DNA of 64,000 nucleotides from Flavobacterium channae (GCF_021172165.1 NZ_CP089096.1:124001-188000); one strand, 5' to 3'. Positions 16,535 to 25,851 are shown, counted from the stretch's first letter. Translations and numbers: made by a program. The notes: a model not told the origin generated them from the sequence alone.

Positions 16535-18433
16535 ATGAGTGACGCAATCAAACACGAGTGTGGAATTGCCCTTCTTCGATTAAAAAAACCGTTAGAGTTT
16601 TATAAAGAAAAATACGGATCAGCTTTTTATGGAGTACAAAAAATGTACTTACTTATGGAAAAGCAACACAATCGCGGTCAAGACGGTGCAGGATTGGCAA
16701 GTATCAAATTGGATGTAAATCCTGGTGAACGCTATATTAGCCGAATTCGATCTAATGATCCACAACCTATTAAAGATATTTTTGCCCAAATTAACGACAG
16801 AATAAGTCGTGAATTAGAGGCAAATCCTGAATATCAGAATAATGTAGCGCTTCAAAAACAAAACATACCTTATGTTGGCGAAGTGTTTTTAGGACACGTT
16901 CGTTACGGAACTTTTGGTAAAAATAGTATTGAGAGTGTACATCCATTTTTACGTCAAAACAATTGGATGCACCGTAATTTAATTGTTGCCGGGAACTTTA
17001 ATATGACCAATGTTAAGGAGTTGTTTCAAAATCTAATCGATTTGGGTCAACATCCGAAACAAATGGCAGATACTGTAACGGTAATGGAAAAAATCGGACA
17101 TTTTTTAGATGACGAGGTAACTCATTTGTATAAAGAATGTAAAAACGAAGGCTATTCTAAGCAAGAAGCTTCTCCGGTAATTGGTGAACGATTAAACATT
17201 CAAAGAATTTTAGAGCGTGCATCTCGCAATTGGGATGGAGGTTATGCAATGGCTGGTTTATTTGGTCATGGAGATTCTTTTGTAATGCGTGATCCTGCAG
17301 GAATTCGTCCAGCTTTCTTTTACGAGGATGATGAAATTGTAGTAGTAGCATCAGAACGTCCAGTTATTCAAACGGTTTTCAATGTGCCTTTCGAAAAAGT
17401 ACAAGAACTAAATCCAGGAAGTGCAATTATCATTAAGAAAAACGGAAATGTTTCTGTAGAAGAAGTAAGAACTCCGTTAATCAAAAAAGCATGTTCGTTT
17501 GAACGCATTTATTTCTCGCGTGGTAGCGATGCCGAAATTTATAGAGAAAGAAAAGAATTGGGTAAATTAATCTTCCCAAGTGTTTTAGAAGCAATTGATA
17601 ACGATACCGATAATACAGTTTTCTCCTATATTCCAAATACAGCTGAAACTTCTTTTTACGGAATGTCTGAAGCTGCTCAAGATTTCTTAAATCAGCGAAA
17701 AGCTCGAACAATCATTGAGCAAAAAGACACATTAACTGAAGAAACTTTAAAAGAATTGCTTTCGGTTAAGATTAGAACTGAAAAAATTGCCATTAAAGAC
17801 GCAAAATTAAGAACATTCATTACAGAAGATAGTAGTCGTGACGATTTAGTTGCGCACGTTTACGATGTAACGTATGGTGTGGTAAAACCAACTGATAATT
17901 TGGTAATTATTGATGATAGTATTGTAAGAGGAACAACTTTAAAACAAAGCATCATTAAAATGATGGACAGATTAAGTCCTAAGAAAATAGTGGTTGTTTC
18001 TTCTGCACCTCAAATTCGTTATCCCGATTGTTATGGTATTGATATGGCAAAATTGGAAGGATTAGTTGCGTTTAGAGCGGCTCTTGAGTTGTTAAAAGAG
18101 CGTAACTTATATCATATTGTAGAAGAAGTTTATAAAAAATCAAAAGCACAAGAAGATTTTGTTGATGCTGATGTGATAAATTATGTAAAAGAAATTTATG
18201 CTCCATTTACAGATCAAGAAATATCAGATAAAATTGCTGAGATGTTAACTCCAGAAGGAACAAAAGCTGAAGTGAAAATTATCTATCAAACGGTAGCCGA
18301 TTTACATATTGCTTGTCCTAAGAATTTAGGAGATTGGTATTTCACAGGAGATTATCCAACTGATGGAGGTAATCGAGTGGTAAACAGAGCATTTATGAAT
18401 TTTTATGAAGGAAAAGACGCAAGAGCATACTAA
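16535..18433 (+). CDS. purF: Amidophosphoribosyltransferase, extended Bacteroidota form
   Basis: Class II glutamine amidotransferase fused to a phosphoribosyltransferase: it makes phosphoribosylamine from PRPP and glutamine, the first purine step. The nucleophile is C9 in KHECGIALL, implying removal of an eight-residue propeptide. The glutamine-side motifs HVRYGTFGKN, GNFNMTN and RDPAGIRPAFFY are present. The PRPP loop is VIIDDSIVRGTT, near residue 467. At 632 residues it is over 100 longer than common PurF (about 470-510), with extra segments in both halves and a C-terminal extension. It could be a paralogue beside a standard PurF elsewhere, so the symbol is tentative. Confidence 0.85.
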   Translation: MSDAIKHECGIALLRLKKPLEFYKEKYGSAFYGVQKMYLLMEKQHNRGQDGAGLASIKLDVNPGERYISRIRSNDPQPIKDIFAQINDRISRELEANPEYQNNVALQKQNIPYVGEVFLGHVRYGTFGKNSIESVHPFLRQNNWMHRNLIVAGNFNMTNVKELFQNLIDLGQHPKQMADTVTVMEKIGHFLDDEVTHLYKECKNEGYSKQEASPVIGERLNIQRILERASRNWDGGYAMAGLFGHGDSFVMRDPAGIRPAFFYEDDEIVVVASERPVIQTVFNVPFEKVQELNPGSAIIIKKNGNVSVEEVRTPLIKKACSFERIYFSRGSDAEIYRERKELGKLIFPSVLEAIDNDTDNTVFSYIPNTAETSFYGMSEAAQDFLNQRKARTIIEQKDTLTEETLKELLSVKIRTEKIAIKDAKLRTFITEDSSRDDLVAHVYDVTYGVVKPTDNLVIIDDSIVRGTTLKQSIIKMMDRLSPKKIVVVSSAPQIRYPDCYGIDMAKLEGLVAFRAALELLKERNLYHIVEEVYKKSKAQEDFVDADVINYVKEIYAPFTDQEISDKIAEMLTPEGTKAEVKIIYQTVADLHIACPKNLGDWYFTGDYPTDGGNRVVNRAFMNFYEGKDARAY

Positions 18434-18474
18434 AAAATGCACTTTATCGACTTTTTATTTCGTTTAACAATTTT

Positions 18475-18507
18475 TTTATAGTAATACAAAATCTCGCCAT
18501 ACTTTAG
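18475..18507 (+). promoter_or_regulatory. Promoter of small RNA copy 1
   Basis: TTTA at 18475-18478, a 21-base spacer and TACTTTAG at 18500-18507. The same boxes and the same 21-base spacing recur in all three copies. Confidence 0.7.
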
Positions 18508-18509
18508 CA

Positions 18510-18585
18510 CTACCAGAAAATTAGTAGGTTAAGTTTTATGGTAGATTTGGGGCAAAAAGGGTACGCAATGCGTGCCTTTTTTTTT
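18510..18585 (+). ncRNA. Predicted small RNA, copy 1 of 3
   Basis: A transcript of about 75 bases is expected from just after the -7 box to the T run. The 5' part folds into a hairpin: CTACCA (18510-18515) pairs with TGGTAG (18539-18544). After a G/A mismatch, AAAATTA (18517-18523) pairs with TAA-TTTT (18530-18537, one bulged G) around the loop GTAGGT. A single-stranded purine-rich linker (GATTTGGGGCAAAAAG) leads to a terminator hairpin at 18560-18576 with a 9-T tail. No open reading frame fits inside. The family is not identified; Rfam families known from flavobacteria (for example Flavo-1) are the first comparison to make. Confidence 0.8.
18560..18585 (+). terminator. Terminator of small RNA copy 1
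   Basis: GGTACGC (18560-18566) pairs with GCGTGCC (18570-18576), with one T-G wobble and a 3-base loop, then nine T. Confidence 0.85.
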
Positions 18586-18672
18586 GACAAAAAATCACAT
18601 TTTAACTTAAAAATGTCTTTTTTAATTGTTGAAAATGCATTTCATCGATTTTTTATTTCGTTTAACAATTTT

Positions 18673-18705
18673 TTTATGCAAGCATAGTACGTTGTATTAC
18701 TTTAG
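18673..18705 (+). promoter_or_regulatory. Promoter of small RNA copy 2
   Basis: TTTA at 18673-18676, a 21-base spacer and TACTTTAG at 18698-18705. Confidence 0.7.
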
Positions 18706-18707
18706 TA

Positions 18708-18783
18708 CTACCAGAAAATTAGTAGGTTAAGTTTTATGGTAGATTTGGGGCAAAAAGGGTACGCAATGCGTGCCTTTTTTTTT
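18708..18783 (+). ncRNA. Predicted small RNA, copy 2 of 3
   Basis: Identical to copy 1 from the CTACCA stem to the end of the T run. The only difference near the RNA is one C/T change just after the -7 box. The hairpin spans 18708-18742 and the terminator stem 18758-18774, with nine T after it. Confidence 0.8.
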
Positions 18784-18881
18784 GACAAAAAAGGAGTGTA
18801 ATTGTTATGAAAAATAAAAAAAAAGAACTGTATTTTTTTAAAAACGCATTTCATCGAGTTTTTGTGTTATTCAACAATTTT

Positions 18882-18914
18882 TTTGTGCACGCATAGTTTC
18901 TTGTTCTACTTTAG
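18882..18914 (+). promoter_or_regulatory. Promoter of small RNA copy 3
   Basis: TTTG at 18882-18885, a 21-base spacer and TACTTTAG at 18907-18914. This copy has the exact -33 consensus. Confidence 0.75.
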
Positions 18915-18916
18915 CA

Positions 18917-18989
18917 CTACCAGAAAATTAGTAGGTTAAGTTTTATGGTAGATTTGGGGCAAAAAGGGTACGCAATGCGTGCCTTTTTT
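18917..18989 (+). ncRNA. Predicted small RNA, copy 3 of 3
   Basis: Same RNA as copies 1 and 2, with a shorter tail of six T (18984-18989). The 5' hairpin spans 18917-18951 and the terminator stem 18967-18983. It lies about 20 bases before the terminator shared with sod. Confidence 0.8.
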
Positions 18990-19007
18990 ATTTTAATAAA
19001 TTGGGTT

Positions 19008-19044
19008 AAAAAAAAGGCGAAGAATTAATTCTTCGCCTTTTTTT
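19008..19044. terminator. Bidirectional terminator between the small RNAs and sod
   Basis: A perfect palindrome: AAAGGCGAAGAATT is mirrored by AATTCTTCGCCTTT, with A and T runs outside. It ends the minus-strand sod transcript and backs up small RNA copy 3. Confidence 0.88.
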
Positions 19045-19058
19045 AGTTTTTCTTTTTC

Positions 19059-19664
19059 TTATTTGTTAGCTGAAAAACGTTTTGCAACTTCAGCCCAATT
19101 GATAACATTGAAAAAAGCTTCAATATAGTCAGGACGACGGTTTTGATAGTTTAAATAGTAAGCATGTTCCCATACATCCATTCCTAAAATTGGTTGTCCT
19201 CCACAAGCAACACCTGGCATAATTGGGTTGTCTTGGTTAGGAGTAGAACAAACTTCTAATTTTCCATCTTTTACACATAACCAAGCCCATCCAGACCCAA
19301 AACGTGTAGCACCAGCTTTAGCAAATTCAGCTTTAAAGTTTTCAAAAGAACCAAAAGCACTATCAATTGCAGCAGCTAATTCACCTGTTGGTAAACCTCC
19401 ACCGTTTGGCGACATAATTTCCCAAAACATAGTGTGATTGTAGTGTCCACCTCCGTTGTTACGAACAGCCATATTGTTCATATCAAGATTTTTCATAATA
19501 TCTTCAATAGATTTTCCATCTAAATCTGTTCCAGCAATTGCATTGTTTAAGTTAGTAACATATGCATTGTGGTGCTTAGAATGGTGGATTTCCATTGTTC
19601 TAGCATCAATATGTGGTTCTAATGCATCATATGCATAAGGTAATTGTGGTAATTCAAAAGCCAT
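19059..19664 (-). CDS. sodA: Superoxide dismutase, Mn-type (or cambialistic Mn/Fe)
   Basis: Converts superoxide to hydrogen peroxide and oxygen. The metal ligands are H27 (MEIHHSKHH), H77 (GHYNHTMFW) and the Asp and His of DVWEHAYY. Gly before HYNH together with the NQDNPI Gln in the C-terminal domain is the pattern usual for Mn enzymes; Fe enzymes carry the Gln in the N-terminal half. There is no signal peptide, so it is cytoplasmic. It is transcribed divergently from the addA-like gene, from its own promoter. Confidence 0.94.
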   Translation of the reverse strand: MAFELPQLPYAYDALEPHIDARTMEIHHSKHHNAYVTNLNNAIAGTDLDGKSIEDIMKNLDMNNMAVRNNGGGHYNHTMFWEIMSPNGGGLPTGELAAAIDSAFGSFENFKAEFAKAGATRFGSGWAWLCVKDGKLEVCSTPNQDNPIMPGVACGGQPILGMDVWEHAYYLNYQNRRPDYIEAFFNVINWAEVAKRFSANK

Positions 19665-19697
19665 AATATTTTATTTTTAGATTAGTAATATTTTCAC

Positions 19698-19727
19698 CAA
19701 ATTTACAAATTAAACTTCGGAATCAAA
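19698..19727 (-). promoter_or_regulatory. Predicted sod promoter
   Basis: On the minus strand, TTTG (19724-19727), an 18-base spacer and TAAATTTG (19698-19705) match both consensus boxes. The leader is about 30 bases. Confidence 0.7.
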
Positions 19728-19863
19728 AATAGATAGTTTCTATACCACTATTATTAAGATAAATATAACATTTGAAATCACCAGCAATAAAATTGCTATA
19801 CAAAAACAAATCAATAAACAGGTGATTCCATATATGACAACAAAAAAAATGTAATTTACATAT

Positions 19864-22800
19864 ATGAAAACAGCTGCTTTTACCATATATGATGCTTCGG
19901 CTGGTTCAGGAAAAACCTATACCTTAACAAAAGAGTATTTAAAAATTCTTTTCTTAGCTTCAAACGACGATTCATATCGCAAAATTTTGGCTATTACTTT
20001 TACCAACAAAGCGGTTGAAGAGATGAAAAATAGAATCGTATCTAGTTTATATGAGTTTTCTATTGATACGACTTCTGAAAAAGCCATGGAATTGCTAAAA
20101 GATGTTTCAAATGAAACCAAATTAAGCATTGCTACGCTAAAAGATAAATCAAAAGCGATCATCAAGAATATCATTCATAATTATGCAGCTTTTGATATTT
20201 CAACGATAGATAAATTCACACATAAAGTAATTCGAACTTTTGCTCAAGATTTAAATTTACCACCCAATTTTGAAGTTTCATTAGAAACTGATTCGCTTTT
20301 GCAAGAAGCAATAGATTTGGTGATTTCTAAAGCAGGTGATGATGTTGGATTAACCAAATTATTGATTGAGTTTTCAAAAGACAGAACTGACGATGATAAA
20401 AACTGGGATATTTCGGCCGAATTATTAAAGGTCTCTCAATTGATTACGAATGAAAACAATTCGGAAGAAATCAAAGAAATGGCAGATAAGAGTTTGGATG
20501 ATTTTGGAATCGTAAAAAAGAAATTACAAGAAAAAATCAAACAACTGAAATCGGAATGTAAGGCAATTGCTCAAAGTGTTTTGGATTTAATTGATGCGAA
20601 TAGTGTTTCTCGAAAATCGTTTTATTCAAGTTATGTTACAAATCATTTAGAGAAAGTTGCTTCAGATAAAATTGCGATTAATGAAACTATTATAAAATAT
20701 TTGGATGGTGAAAAATCATCTTATGGTGCAAAAATCCCTCAATCCGATAAAGATTTTATTGATGAAAATGCTTCTGAAATTTTAGCTTCAATTTTAGAAA
20801 TTAATTCAAAAGTTGGTAAAATTGCCATGTACGAAGCTTTTTTACAAAACTTAAATCCTCTTTCGTTATTAAATACTATTTATCAGGAATTCAAGCAAAT
20901 TCAGGAAGAACAAAATTTGGTTTCTATTTCAGATTTTAATCGCATTATTCACAACGAAATCCAAAATCAGCCAGCACCTTTTATTTATGAACGTTTGGGT
21001 GAAAAATACCGTCATTATTTTATAGACGAATTTCAGGATACATCGGTAATGCAATGGCAAAATTTAATACCCTTAATAGATAATGCTTTGTCAGGTGAAG
21101 ACGATTTTGGAAATCCTGGAACATTAATGTTGGTTGGCGATCCTAAACAAGCAATTTATCGTTGGCGAGGAGGAAAAGCGGAGCAATTTATCGATTTAGC
21201 AAAAGAAGATAAAAAATACAATCCCTTTTCCAATAAAGACAAAGAAACGCTTCGTTTAGGAACTAATTATCGCAGTTTTAGTGAAGTGATTCAGTTTAAT
21301 AATGCCTTTTTCAAGCAATTATCAGATAAATTTGAAAATTCAGATTATAAAAATTTATATGAAAATCTTTCGCATCAAGAAGTCAATTCTAAAAAAGGAG
21401 GTTATGTAAATCTCTCGTTTATTGAAGTGCCAGAAGACGAAACCGAAGTCGAAGGTTTTGATTCCGATAATGATTCGATATCAATAAAAGATAAATTTTA
21501 TTTAAATCAAACGTTGCGAACCATTGAAAAATGTGTTGCAAATGGTTTTGAATACAAGGATATTGTTTTGCTAACCAGAACTAAAGCGCCCGGAATAAAG
21601 TTGGCGAATTTCTTAACCGAAAACAGCGTTCCGATTTTATCATCGGAAACCTTATTGATTCAAAATGCAACAGAAGTAAAGTTGTTGATTGCTTTGCTTC
21701 GTTATTTGAAAAATCCAAAAGACGACGAATCAAAAGTATATTTCCTTTATTTCATTGCAAAATATTTACAAAACGAATTAGAAATACACGATTTTATAGT
21801 TGCTACTAAAGACAAAAGTTCTGAAGAATTAGAAGCGTTTTTGAAAACTATCGGAATTGAAATTTCGTTTAAAAATTGCAAGAAAAAGTCGCTTTATGAA
21901 GCAGTTGAAATTTTAATTGCAACATTTTTAAATGATAAAGTGAATACTTCGTATTTGCAGTATTTCTTGGATTTGGTGTTGGAAAAAGATGTAAAATCGC
22001 AATCGAGTATTGCCGATTTTTTAGAGTATTGGGACAAAATTGGTTATCAAAAAAGTATTCCGTCACCAGAAGGAACAAACGCGGTTCGCATCATGACGAT
22101 CCATAAATCAAAAGGATTGGAATTTCCGGTGGTGATTTTTCCGTTTGCAGAGGAAAATTTTTCGAGTAAACCAAAAGATAAACTATGGATTCCGATTGAA
22201 GACTCTAATGTAGATTTCCCAAAGGCTTTAATCAACAATAAAAAAGAAGTTGAAACCTATGGAAACGAGGCGAAAACTATTTTTCAGACTAAAAATCAAG
22301 AAGAAGTTTTAGATACAATTAATGTTTTATATGTTGCATTAACGCGTGCAGAGGAACAATTGTATGTGATTTCGAATAAACTGAAAACCAAAAAAGGAGA
22401 ATTGGTTACCAATAATTTATCGTATTATTTTATCGAATTTTTACAAAATTCAGGAAAGTTTGAAGAAACGCAATTGGAATACGATTTTGGAAATCCAATC
22501 CGAATTTCAACTAATAAATCACATAAAGAAAAGAACAATCAAATAGGAATAGTTGCTCGAAAATTAAATCCAAAAAACATTAAAATTGCGCAACGCGAAG
22601 CCTTGATGTGGGGAACAATTCAACAAGATGCTATTACTTTTGGAAATATTTTGCATGAAATTATGGCGTTTGTTCAAACAAAAGAAGATGCGGATTTGGC
22701 TATCCAAAAAGCAACAGAATCAGGTTTGATTACGTTTTCTCAACAAAGTGTTTTCAAGGATAAAATCCAAAATATTGTAAACCATCCTGAATTACTTGAA

Positions 22801-23052
22801 TTCTTTGATGCTGAAGCCAAAGTTTTTAATGAGCAAACTATTATAAAAAAAGCGACAAAAACAATCAAGCCCGATAGAGTAGTTATAAAAGCTAATCAAG
22901 CATATTTGTTAGATTATAAAACAGGAGAAAAACAAAAAAAACACATTGTGCAATTACAAGAATACGAATTGGCTTTACAGGAAATGAACTTTCAGGTTGT
23001 AAAAAAAGCATTAATCTATATAAGCGAAAACATAGAAATAGTAACTTTGTAG
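19864..23052 (+). CDS. addA: UvrD/RecB-type helicase-nuclease (AddA-like)
   Basis: The 1062-residue superfamily 1 helicase has Walker A DASAGSGKTYTL (residues 10-21), motif II YFIDEFQDTSVMQW, DPKQAIYRWRGG and motif VI LYVALTRAEEQLYV. The C-terminal nuclease domain has the PD-(D/E)xK core LLDYKTGEKQKKH and the trailing VQLQEYELAL. This is the architecture of AddA/RecB, which unwinds and trims double-strand breaks for recombination. The AddB-like partner lies about 2.8 kb downstream on the same strand, beyond kbl and an OmpA gene. The symbol reflects function; Bacteroidota versions are diverged. Confidence 0.88.
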   Translation: MKTAAFTIYDASAGSGKTYTLTKEYLKILFLASNDDSYRKILAITFTNKAVEEMKNRIVSSLYEFSIDTTSEKAMELLKDVSNETKLSIATLKDKSKAIIKNIIHNYAAFDISTIDKFTHKVIRTFAQDLNLPPNFEVSLETDSLLQEAIDLVISKAGDDVGLTKLLIEFSKDRTDDDKNWDISAELLKVSQLITNENNSEEIKEMADKSLDDFGIVKKKLQEKIKQLKSECKAIAQSVLDLIDANSVSRKSFYSSYVTNHLEKVASDKIAINETIIKYLDGEKSSYGAKIPQSDKDFIDENASEILASILEINSKVGKIAMYEAFLQNLNPLSLLNTIYQEFKQIQEEQNLVSISDFNRIIHNEIQNQPAPFIYERLGEKYRHYFIDEFQDTSVMQWQNLIPLIDNALSGEDDFGNPGTLMLVGDPKQAIYRWRGGKAEQFIDLAKEDKKYNPFSNKDKETLRLGTNYRSFSEVIQFNNAFFKQLSDKFENSDYKNLYENLSHQEVNSKKGGYVNLSFIEVPEDETEVEGFDSDNDSISIKDKFYLNQTLRTIEKCVANGFEYKDIVLLTRTKAPGIKLANFLTENSVPILSSETLLIQNATEVKLLIALLRYLKNPKDDESKVYFLYFIAKYLQNELEIHDFIVATKDKSSEELEAFLKTIGIEISFKNCKKKSLYEAVEILIATFLNDKVNTSYLQYFLDLVLEKDVKSQSSIADFLEYWDKIGYQKSIPSPEGTNAVRIMTIHKSKGLEFPVVIFPFAEENFSSKPKDKLWIPIEDSNVDFPKALINNKKEVETYGNEAKTIFQTKNQEEVLDTINVLYVALTRAEEQLYVISNKLKTKKGELVTNNLSYYFIEFLQNSGKFEETQLEYDFGNPIRISTNKSHKEKNNQIGIVARKLNPKNIKIAQREALMWGTIQQDAITFGNILHEIMAFVQTKEDADLAIQKATESGLITFSQQSVFKDKIQNIVNHPELLEFFDAEAKVFNEQTIIKKATKTIKPDRVVIKANQAYLLDYKTGEKQKKHIVQLQEYELALQEMNFQVVKKALIYISENIEIVTL
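23042..23049 (+). promoter_or_regulatory. Possible -7 box for kbl inside the end of addA
   Basis: TAACTTTG matches TAnnTTTG, ends just before the addA stop and lies 36 bases before the kbl ATG. No clear -33 box was seen. Confidence 0.35.
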
Positions 23053-23084
23053 CCGCAAACTAATAACAACAAACAACAATATAT

Positions 23085-24281
23085 ATGTACGGAAAAATCC
23101 AACAACACTTACAAAACGAATTGAATACGATTCAAGAAAACGGATTATTTAAAAAAGAGCGCGTTATTACATCGCCACAAGGAGCTGAAATTACAATTTC
23201 AACAGGAGAAACGGTTTTAAATTTTTGCGCAAACAATTATTTAGGATTATCATCTCATCCAGAAGTTGTTCAAGCCGCAAAAGATGCTTTGGATTCTCAT
23301 GGTTTTGGAATGTCATCAGTGCGTTTTATTTGTGGGACTCAAGATATTCATAAAGAATTAGAGCAAAAAATCGCCAATTTCTACGGAACAGAAGACACTA
23401 TTTTATATGCGGCCGCTTTTGATGCTAATGGTGGTGTTTTTGAACCTTTATTAGGAGAAGAAGATTGTATCATTTCCGATTCTTTGAATCATGCTTCTAT
23501 TATTGATGGAGTTCGTTTATGCAAATCAGCTCGTTACCGTTATGAAAATAACAATATGGAAGATTTAGAGACGCAATTGATTGCTGCTGCTGAAAAAGGA
23601 CATCGCTTTAAACTAATTGTAACTGACGGTGTTTTCTCAATGGATGGATTAGTAGCGCCTTTAGATAAAATTTGTGATTTAGCAGATAAATATGATGCCA
23701 TGGTTATGGTTGACGAATGTCATGCTGCAGGGTTCATCGGTGCTACAGGAAAAGGAACATTGGAGGCTAAAGGTGTAATGGGAAGAGTAGATATCATTAC
23801 AGGAACACTTGGAAAAGCTTTAGGTGGAGCAATGGGTGGTTATACTACAGCAAAAAAGGAAATTATTGAAATATTACGCCAACGCTCACGCCCATATTTG
23901 TTTTCAAATTCCTTAGCGCCTTCAATTGTAGGAGCTTCGTTAAAAGTTTTTGAATTATTAGAGAAAGATACCATATTAAGAGATAAATTAGAGTGGAACA
24001 CCAATTATTTCAAAGCAGGTTTAAGAAAAGCAGGTATTGATTTTATCGATGGCGACTCTGCAATTGTACCTGTAATGTTGTACGATGCCAAATTATCGCA
24101 AATAATGGCAGAAGAATTGTTAAAAAAAGGAATCTATGTTATAGGGTTTTTCTTTCCAGTTGTTCCTAAAGATAAAGCGCGTATTCGCGTACAATTATCT
24201 GCTGCTCACACGCAAGAACATTTGGATAAAGCAATCAGCGCTTTCACAGAAGTTGCTAAAAAATTAGAAATAATCAAGTAA
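23085..24281 (+). CDS. kbl: Glycine C-acetyltransferase (2-amino-3-ketobutyrate CoA ligase)
   Basis: PLP enzyme of the alpha-oxoamine synthase family; it works with threonine dehydrogenase to split threonine into glycine and acetyl-CoA. The 398-residue length is typical. The PLP Lys is in [14 protein letters not shown]; the [11 protein letters not shown] segment contributes the Asp and His that hold the cofactor. The family also contains serine palmitoyltransferase and BioF, but the N-terminal [15 protein letters not shown] and the overall similarity favour Kbl. No tdh gene is nearby. Confidence 0.93.
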   Translation: MYGKIQQHLQNELNTIQENGLFKKERVITSPQGAEITISTGETVLNFCANNYLGLSSHPEVVQAAKDALDSHGFGMSSVRFICGTQDIHKELEQKIANFYGTEDTILYAAAFDANGGVFEPLLGEEDCIISDSLNHASIIDGVRLCKSARYRYENNNMEDLETQLIAAAEKGHRFKLIVTDGVFSMDGLVAPLDKICDLADKYDAMVMVDECHAAGFIGATGKGTLEAKGVMGRVDIITGTLGKALGGAMGGYTTAKKEIIEILRQRSRPYLFSNSLAPSIVGASLKVFELLEKDTILRDKLEWNTNYFKAGLRKAGIDFIDGDSAIVPVMLYDAKLSQIMAEELLKKGIYVIGFFFPVVPKDKARIRVQLSAAHTQEHLDKAISAFTEVAKKLEIIK

Positions 24282-24317
24282 AATCAGACAAAAAAGTAAT
24301 TTTTTTTAACAAAACTT

Positions 24318-24347
24318 TTTGTAGTTTAAAAAAACGTATTACTTTTG
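24318..24347 (+). promoter_or_regulatory. Predicted promoter of the OmpA-family gene
   Basis: TTTG at 24318-24321, an 18-base spacer and TACTTTTG at 24340-24347 match both consensus boxes. The leader is about 33 bases. Confidence 0.75.
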
Positions 24348-24384
24348 TTCTAATTATAACGCATTGTAATTAAATAAAACAAGT

Positions 24385-25788
24385 ATGAAACATCTTAACA
24401 AATTATTTGCTGCCGCTTTATTGTTTGCAGGTTTAACAACTCAAGCACAGGACAGCAACAACCCATGGGCAGTGTCTTTTGGGGCAAACGCAGTAGACAC
24501 TAAAGTGAGTGCTGTTGGTAATGATAGTCCAAAATGGATTCAATTAGGAAACGCAAGAGAAAACTGGAATTTTATTCCTTCAGTATCTTATTTAACTGTA
24601 TCTAGATACGTAGGTGATGGTTTTTCTTTTGGTTTAACAGGTTCTGTTAATAAAATTGATAAATGGGTTGAAAGAGATCGTACAACGGAATATACTGATG
24701 TGGTATCTAATCCTGGAGATTTAGCTTACTATGCATTCGATGCAACTATCAAGTATAGTTTCATGGAAATGATTGGTACAAAATGGTTTGATCCATCTCT
24801 TAACATTGGTGGAGGTTACAACTTCTTCGGTGATGCTTCTGCAGGTACTGTTAATGGAGGTGTAGGTTTAACATTTTGGTTCACTGAACAAGTTGGTTTA
24901 CAATTACAATCTACTTACAAACATTCATTTGATGACACTAGAGTTGCTGACTTAGATGTTCCTACTCATATCCAACATATGGCTGGTTTAACTTTCAAAT
25001 TTGGAGGTAAAGATACAGACGGTGATGGAATTTATGACAAAGATGACGCATGTCCAGAAGTAGCTGGTTTACCAGAATTCAAAGGATGTCCAGATACAGA
25101 TAAAGACGGAATCCAAGATTCAGAAGACGCTTGTCCAGAAGAAGCTGGTTCTAAAGAATTAAACGGTTGTCCTGATAACGACGGTGACGGAATCATCAAT
25201 TCAGAAGATGCTTGTCCAGATGACAAAGGAACTAAAATGATGAATGGATGTCCAGATGCTGACGGTGACGGTGTTGCTGATAAAGATGACAACTGTCCTA
25301 CTGTAGCTGGTGCAAAAGATAACGCTGGTTGTCCTTGGCCTGATACTGATGGTGACGGTGTTGCTGATAAAGATGACAAATGTCCTACTGTAGCCGGTAC
25401 TGTTGCTAACAATGGTTGTCCTGAAGTATCTGATGATGCTATCAAAAAATTAAATGATTATGCTAAAACTATCTTGTTTAACTCTGGAAAATCTTCTTTC
25501 CAAAAACAAACATACCCAGTTTTACAAGCTATTGTTGCTATCTTAAAAGAGTATCCAACAGCTAAGTTCTCAATTGAAGGACATACTGATTCTGATGGTG
25601 CTGAAGAAATGAACCAAAAATTATCTGCTTCAAGAGCTGACGCTGTTAAAGCTTACTTAATTGAAAACGGTATTTCAGCTGATAGATTATCTGCAACAGG
25701 ATTTGGAGAAAAATATCCAATTGACTCTAACAAAACTGCTAAAGGTAAAGCTAACAACAGAAGAGTAGAAGTGAAATTAGTAAAATAA
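24385..25788 (+). CDS. OmpA-family outer membrane protein with thrombospondin type 3 repeats
   Basis: A signal peptide (about residues 1-21, ending QAQ) is followed by an N-terminal beta-barrel domain. Next come five Asp-rich calcium-binding TSP3-type repeats of the form DGDGxxDxxDxCP...GCP (about residues 210-348). The C-terminal OmpA peptidoglycan-binding domain (about 365-467) includes [11 protein letters not shown] and [10 protein letters not shown]. It probably links the outer membrane to the cell wall. Codon use looks biased toward a highly expressed gene, and it has the clearest protein-gene promoter in the region. Confidence 0.93.
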   Translation: MKHLNKLFAAALLFAGLTTQAQDSNNPWAVSFGANAVDTKVSAVGNDSPKWIQLGNARENWNFIPSVSYLTVSRYVGDGFSFGLTGSVNKIDKWVERDRTTEYTDVVSNPGDLAYYAFDATIKYSFMEMIGTKWFDPSLNIGGGYNFFGDASAGTVNGGVGLTFWFTEQVGLQLQSTYKHSFDDTRVADLDVPTHIQHMAGLTFKFGGKDTDGDGIYDKDDACPEVAGLPEFKGCPDTDKDGIQDSEDACPEEAGSKELNGCPDNDGDGIINSEDACPDDKGTKMMNGCPDADGDGVADKDDNCPTVAGAKDNAGCPWPDTDGDGVADKDDKCPTVAGTVANNGCPEVSDDAIKKLNDYAKTILFNSGKSSFQKQTYPVLQAIVAILKEYPTAKFSIEGHTDSDGAEEMNQKLSASRADAVKAYLIENGISADRLSATGFGEKYPIDSNKTAKGKANNRRVEVKLVK

Positions 25789-25810
25789 TTTCTTTCTAAA
25801 ATATAATAGG

Positions 25811-25840
25811 AAACGCCTCGATTTATCGGGGCGTTTTTTT
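25811..25840 (+). terminator. Terminator after the OmpA-family gene
   Basis: AACGCCTCGAT and ATCGGGGCGTT pair with one wobble, then a run of seven T. It lies directly before the addB-like start at 25852, so addB needs read-through or its own promoter. Confidence 0.85.
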
Positions 25841-25851
25841 ATTTTTATAAA

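Larger units (their letters stand above)
18434..18989 (+). repeat. Three tandem copies of a ~150-bp promoter-plus-small-RNA unit
   Basis: Units at about 18434-18585, 18632-18783 and 18841-18989 align without any insertion or deletion, at offsets of 198 and 209 bases. In each, a roughly 45-base AT-rich block, a diverged 21-base spacer, a TACTTTAG box and an almost invariant RNA/terminator block follow in that order. The 46-60 bases between units are unrelated. This accounts for most of the 625-base gap between purF and sod. Confidence 0.95.

Noticed and set aside
18807-18896. 29-codon ORF in small RNA unit 3 as an annotated gene
   Set aside because: The matching frame in unit 1 has no ATG, and the region is a conserved AT-rich upstream block; kept only as a finding.
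18434-18989. Attenuator or riboswitch for sod
   Set aside because: sod is on the opposite strand, and each unit ends in its own terminator with no following gene on the plus strand.
25032-25445. 137-residue minus-strand frame with repeated [12 protein letters not shown] segments
   Set aside because: It is the mirror of the Asp-rich TSP3 repeats of the OmpA gene, which lack stop codons on the opposite strand; no start signal or family resemblance.
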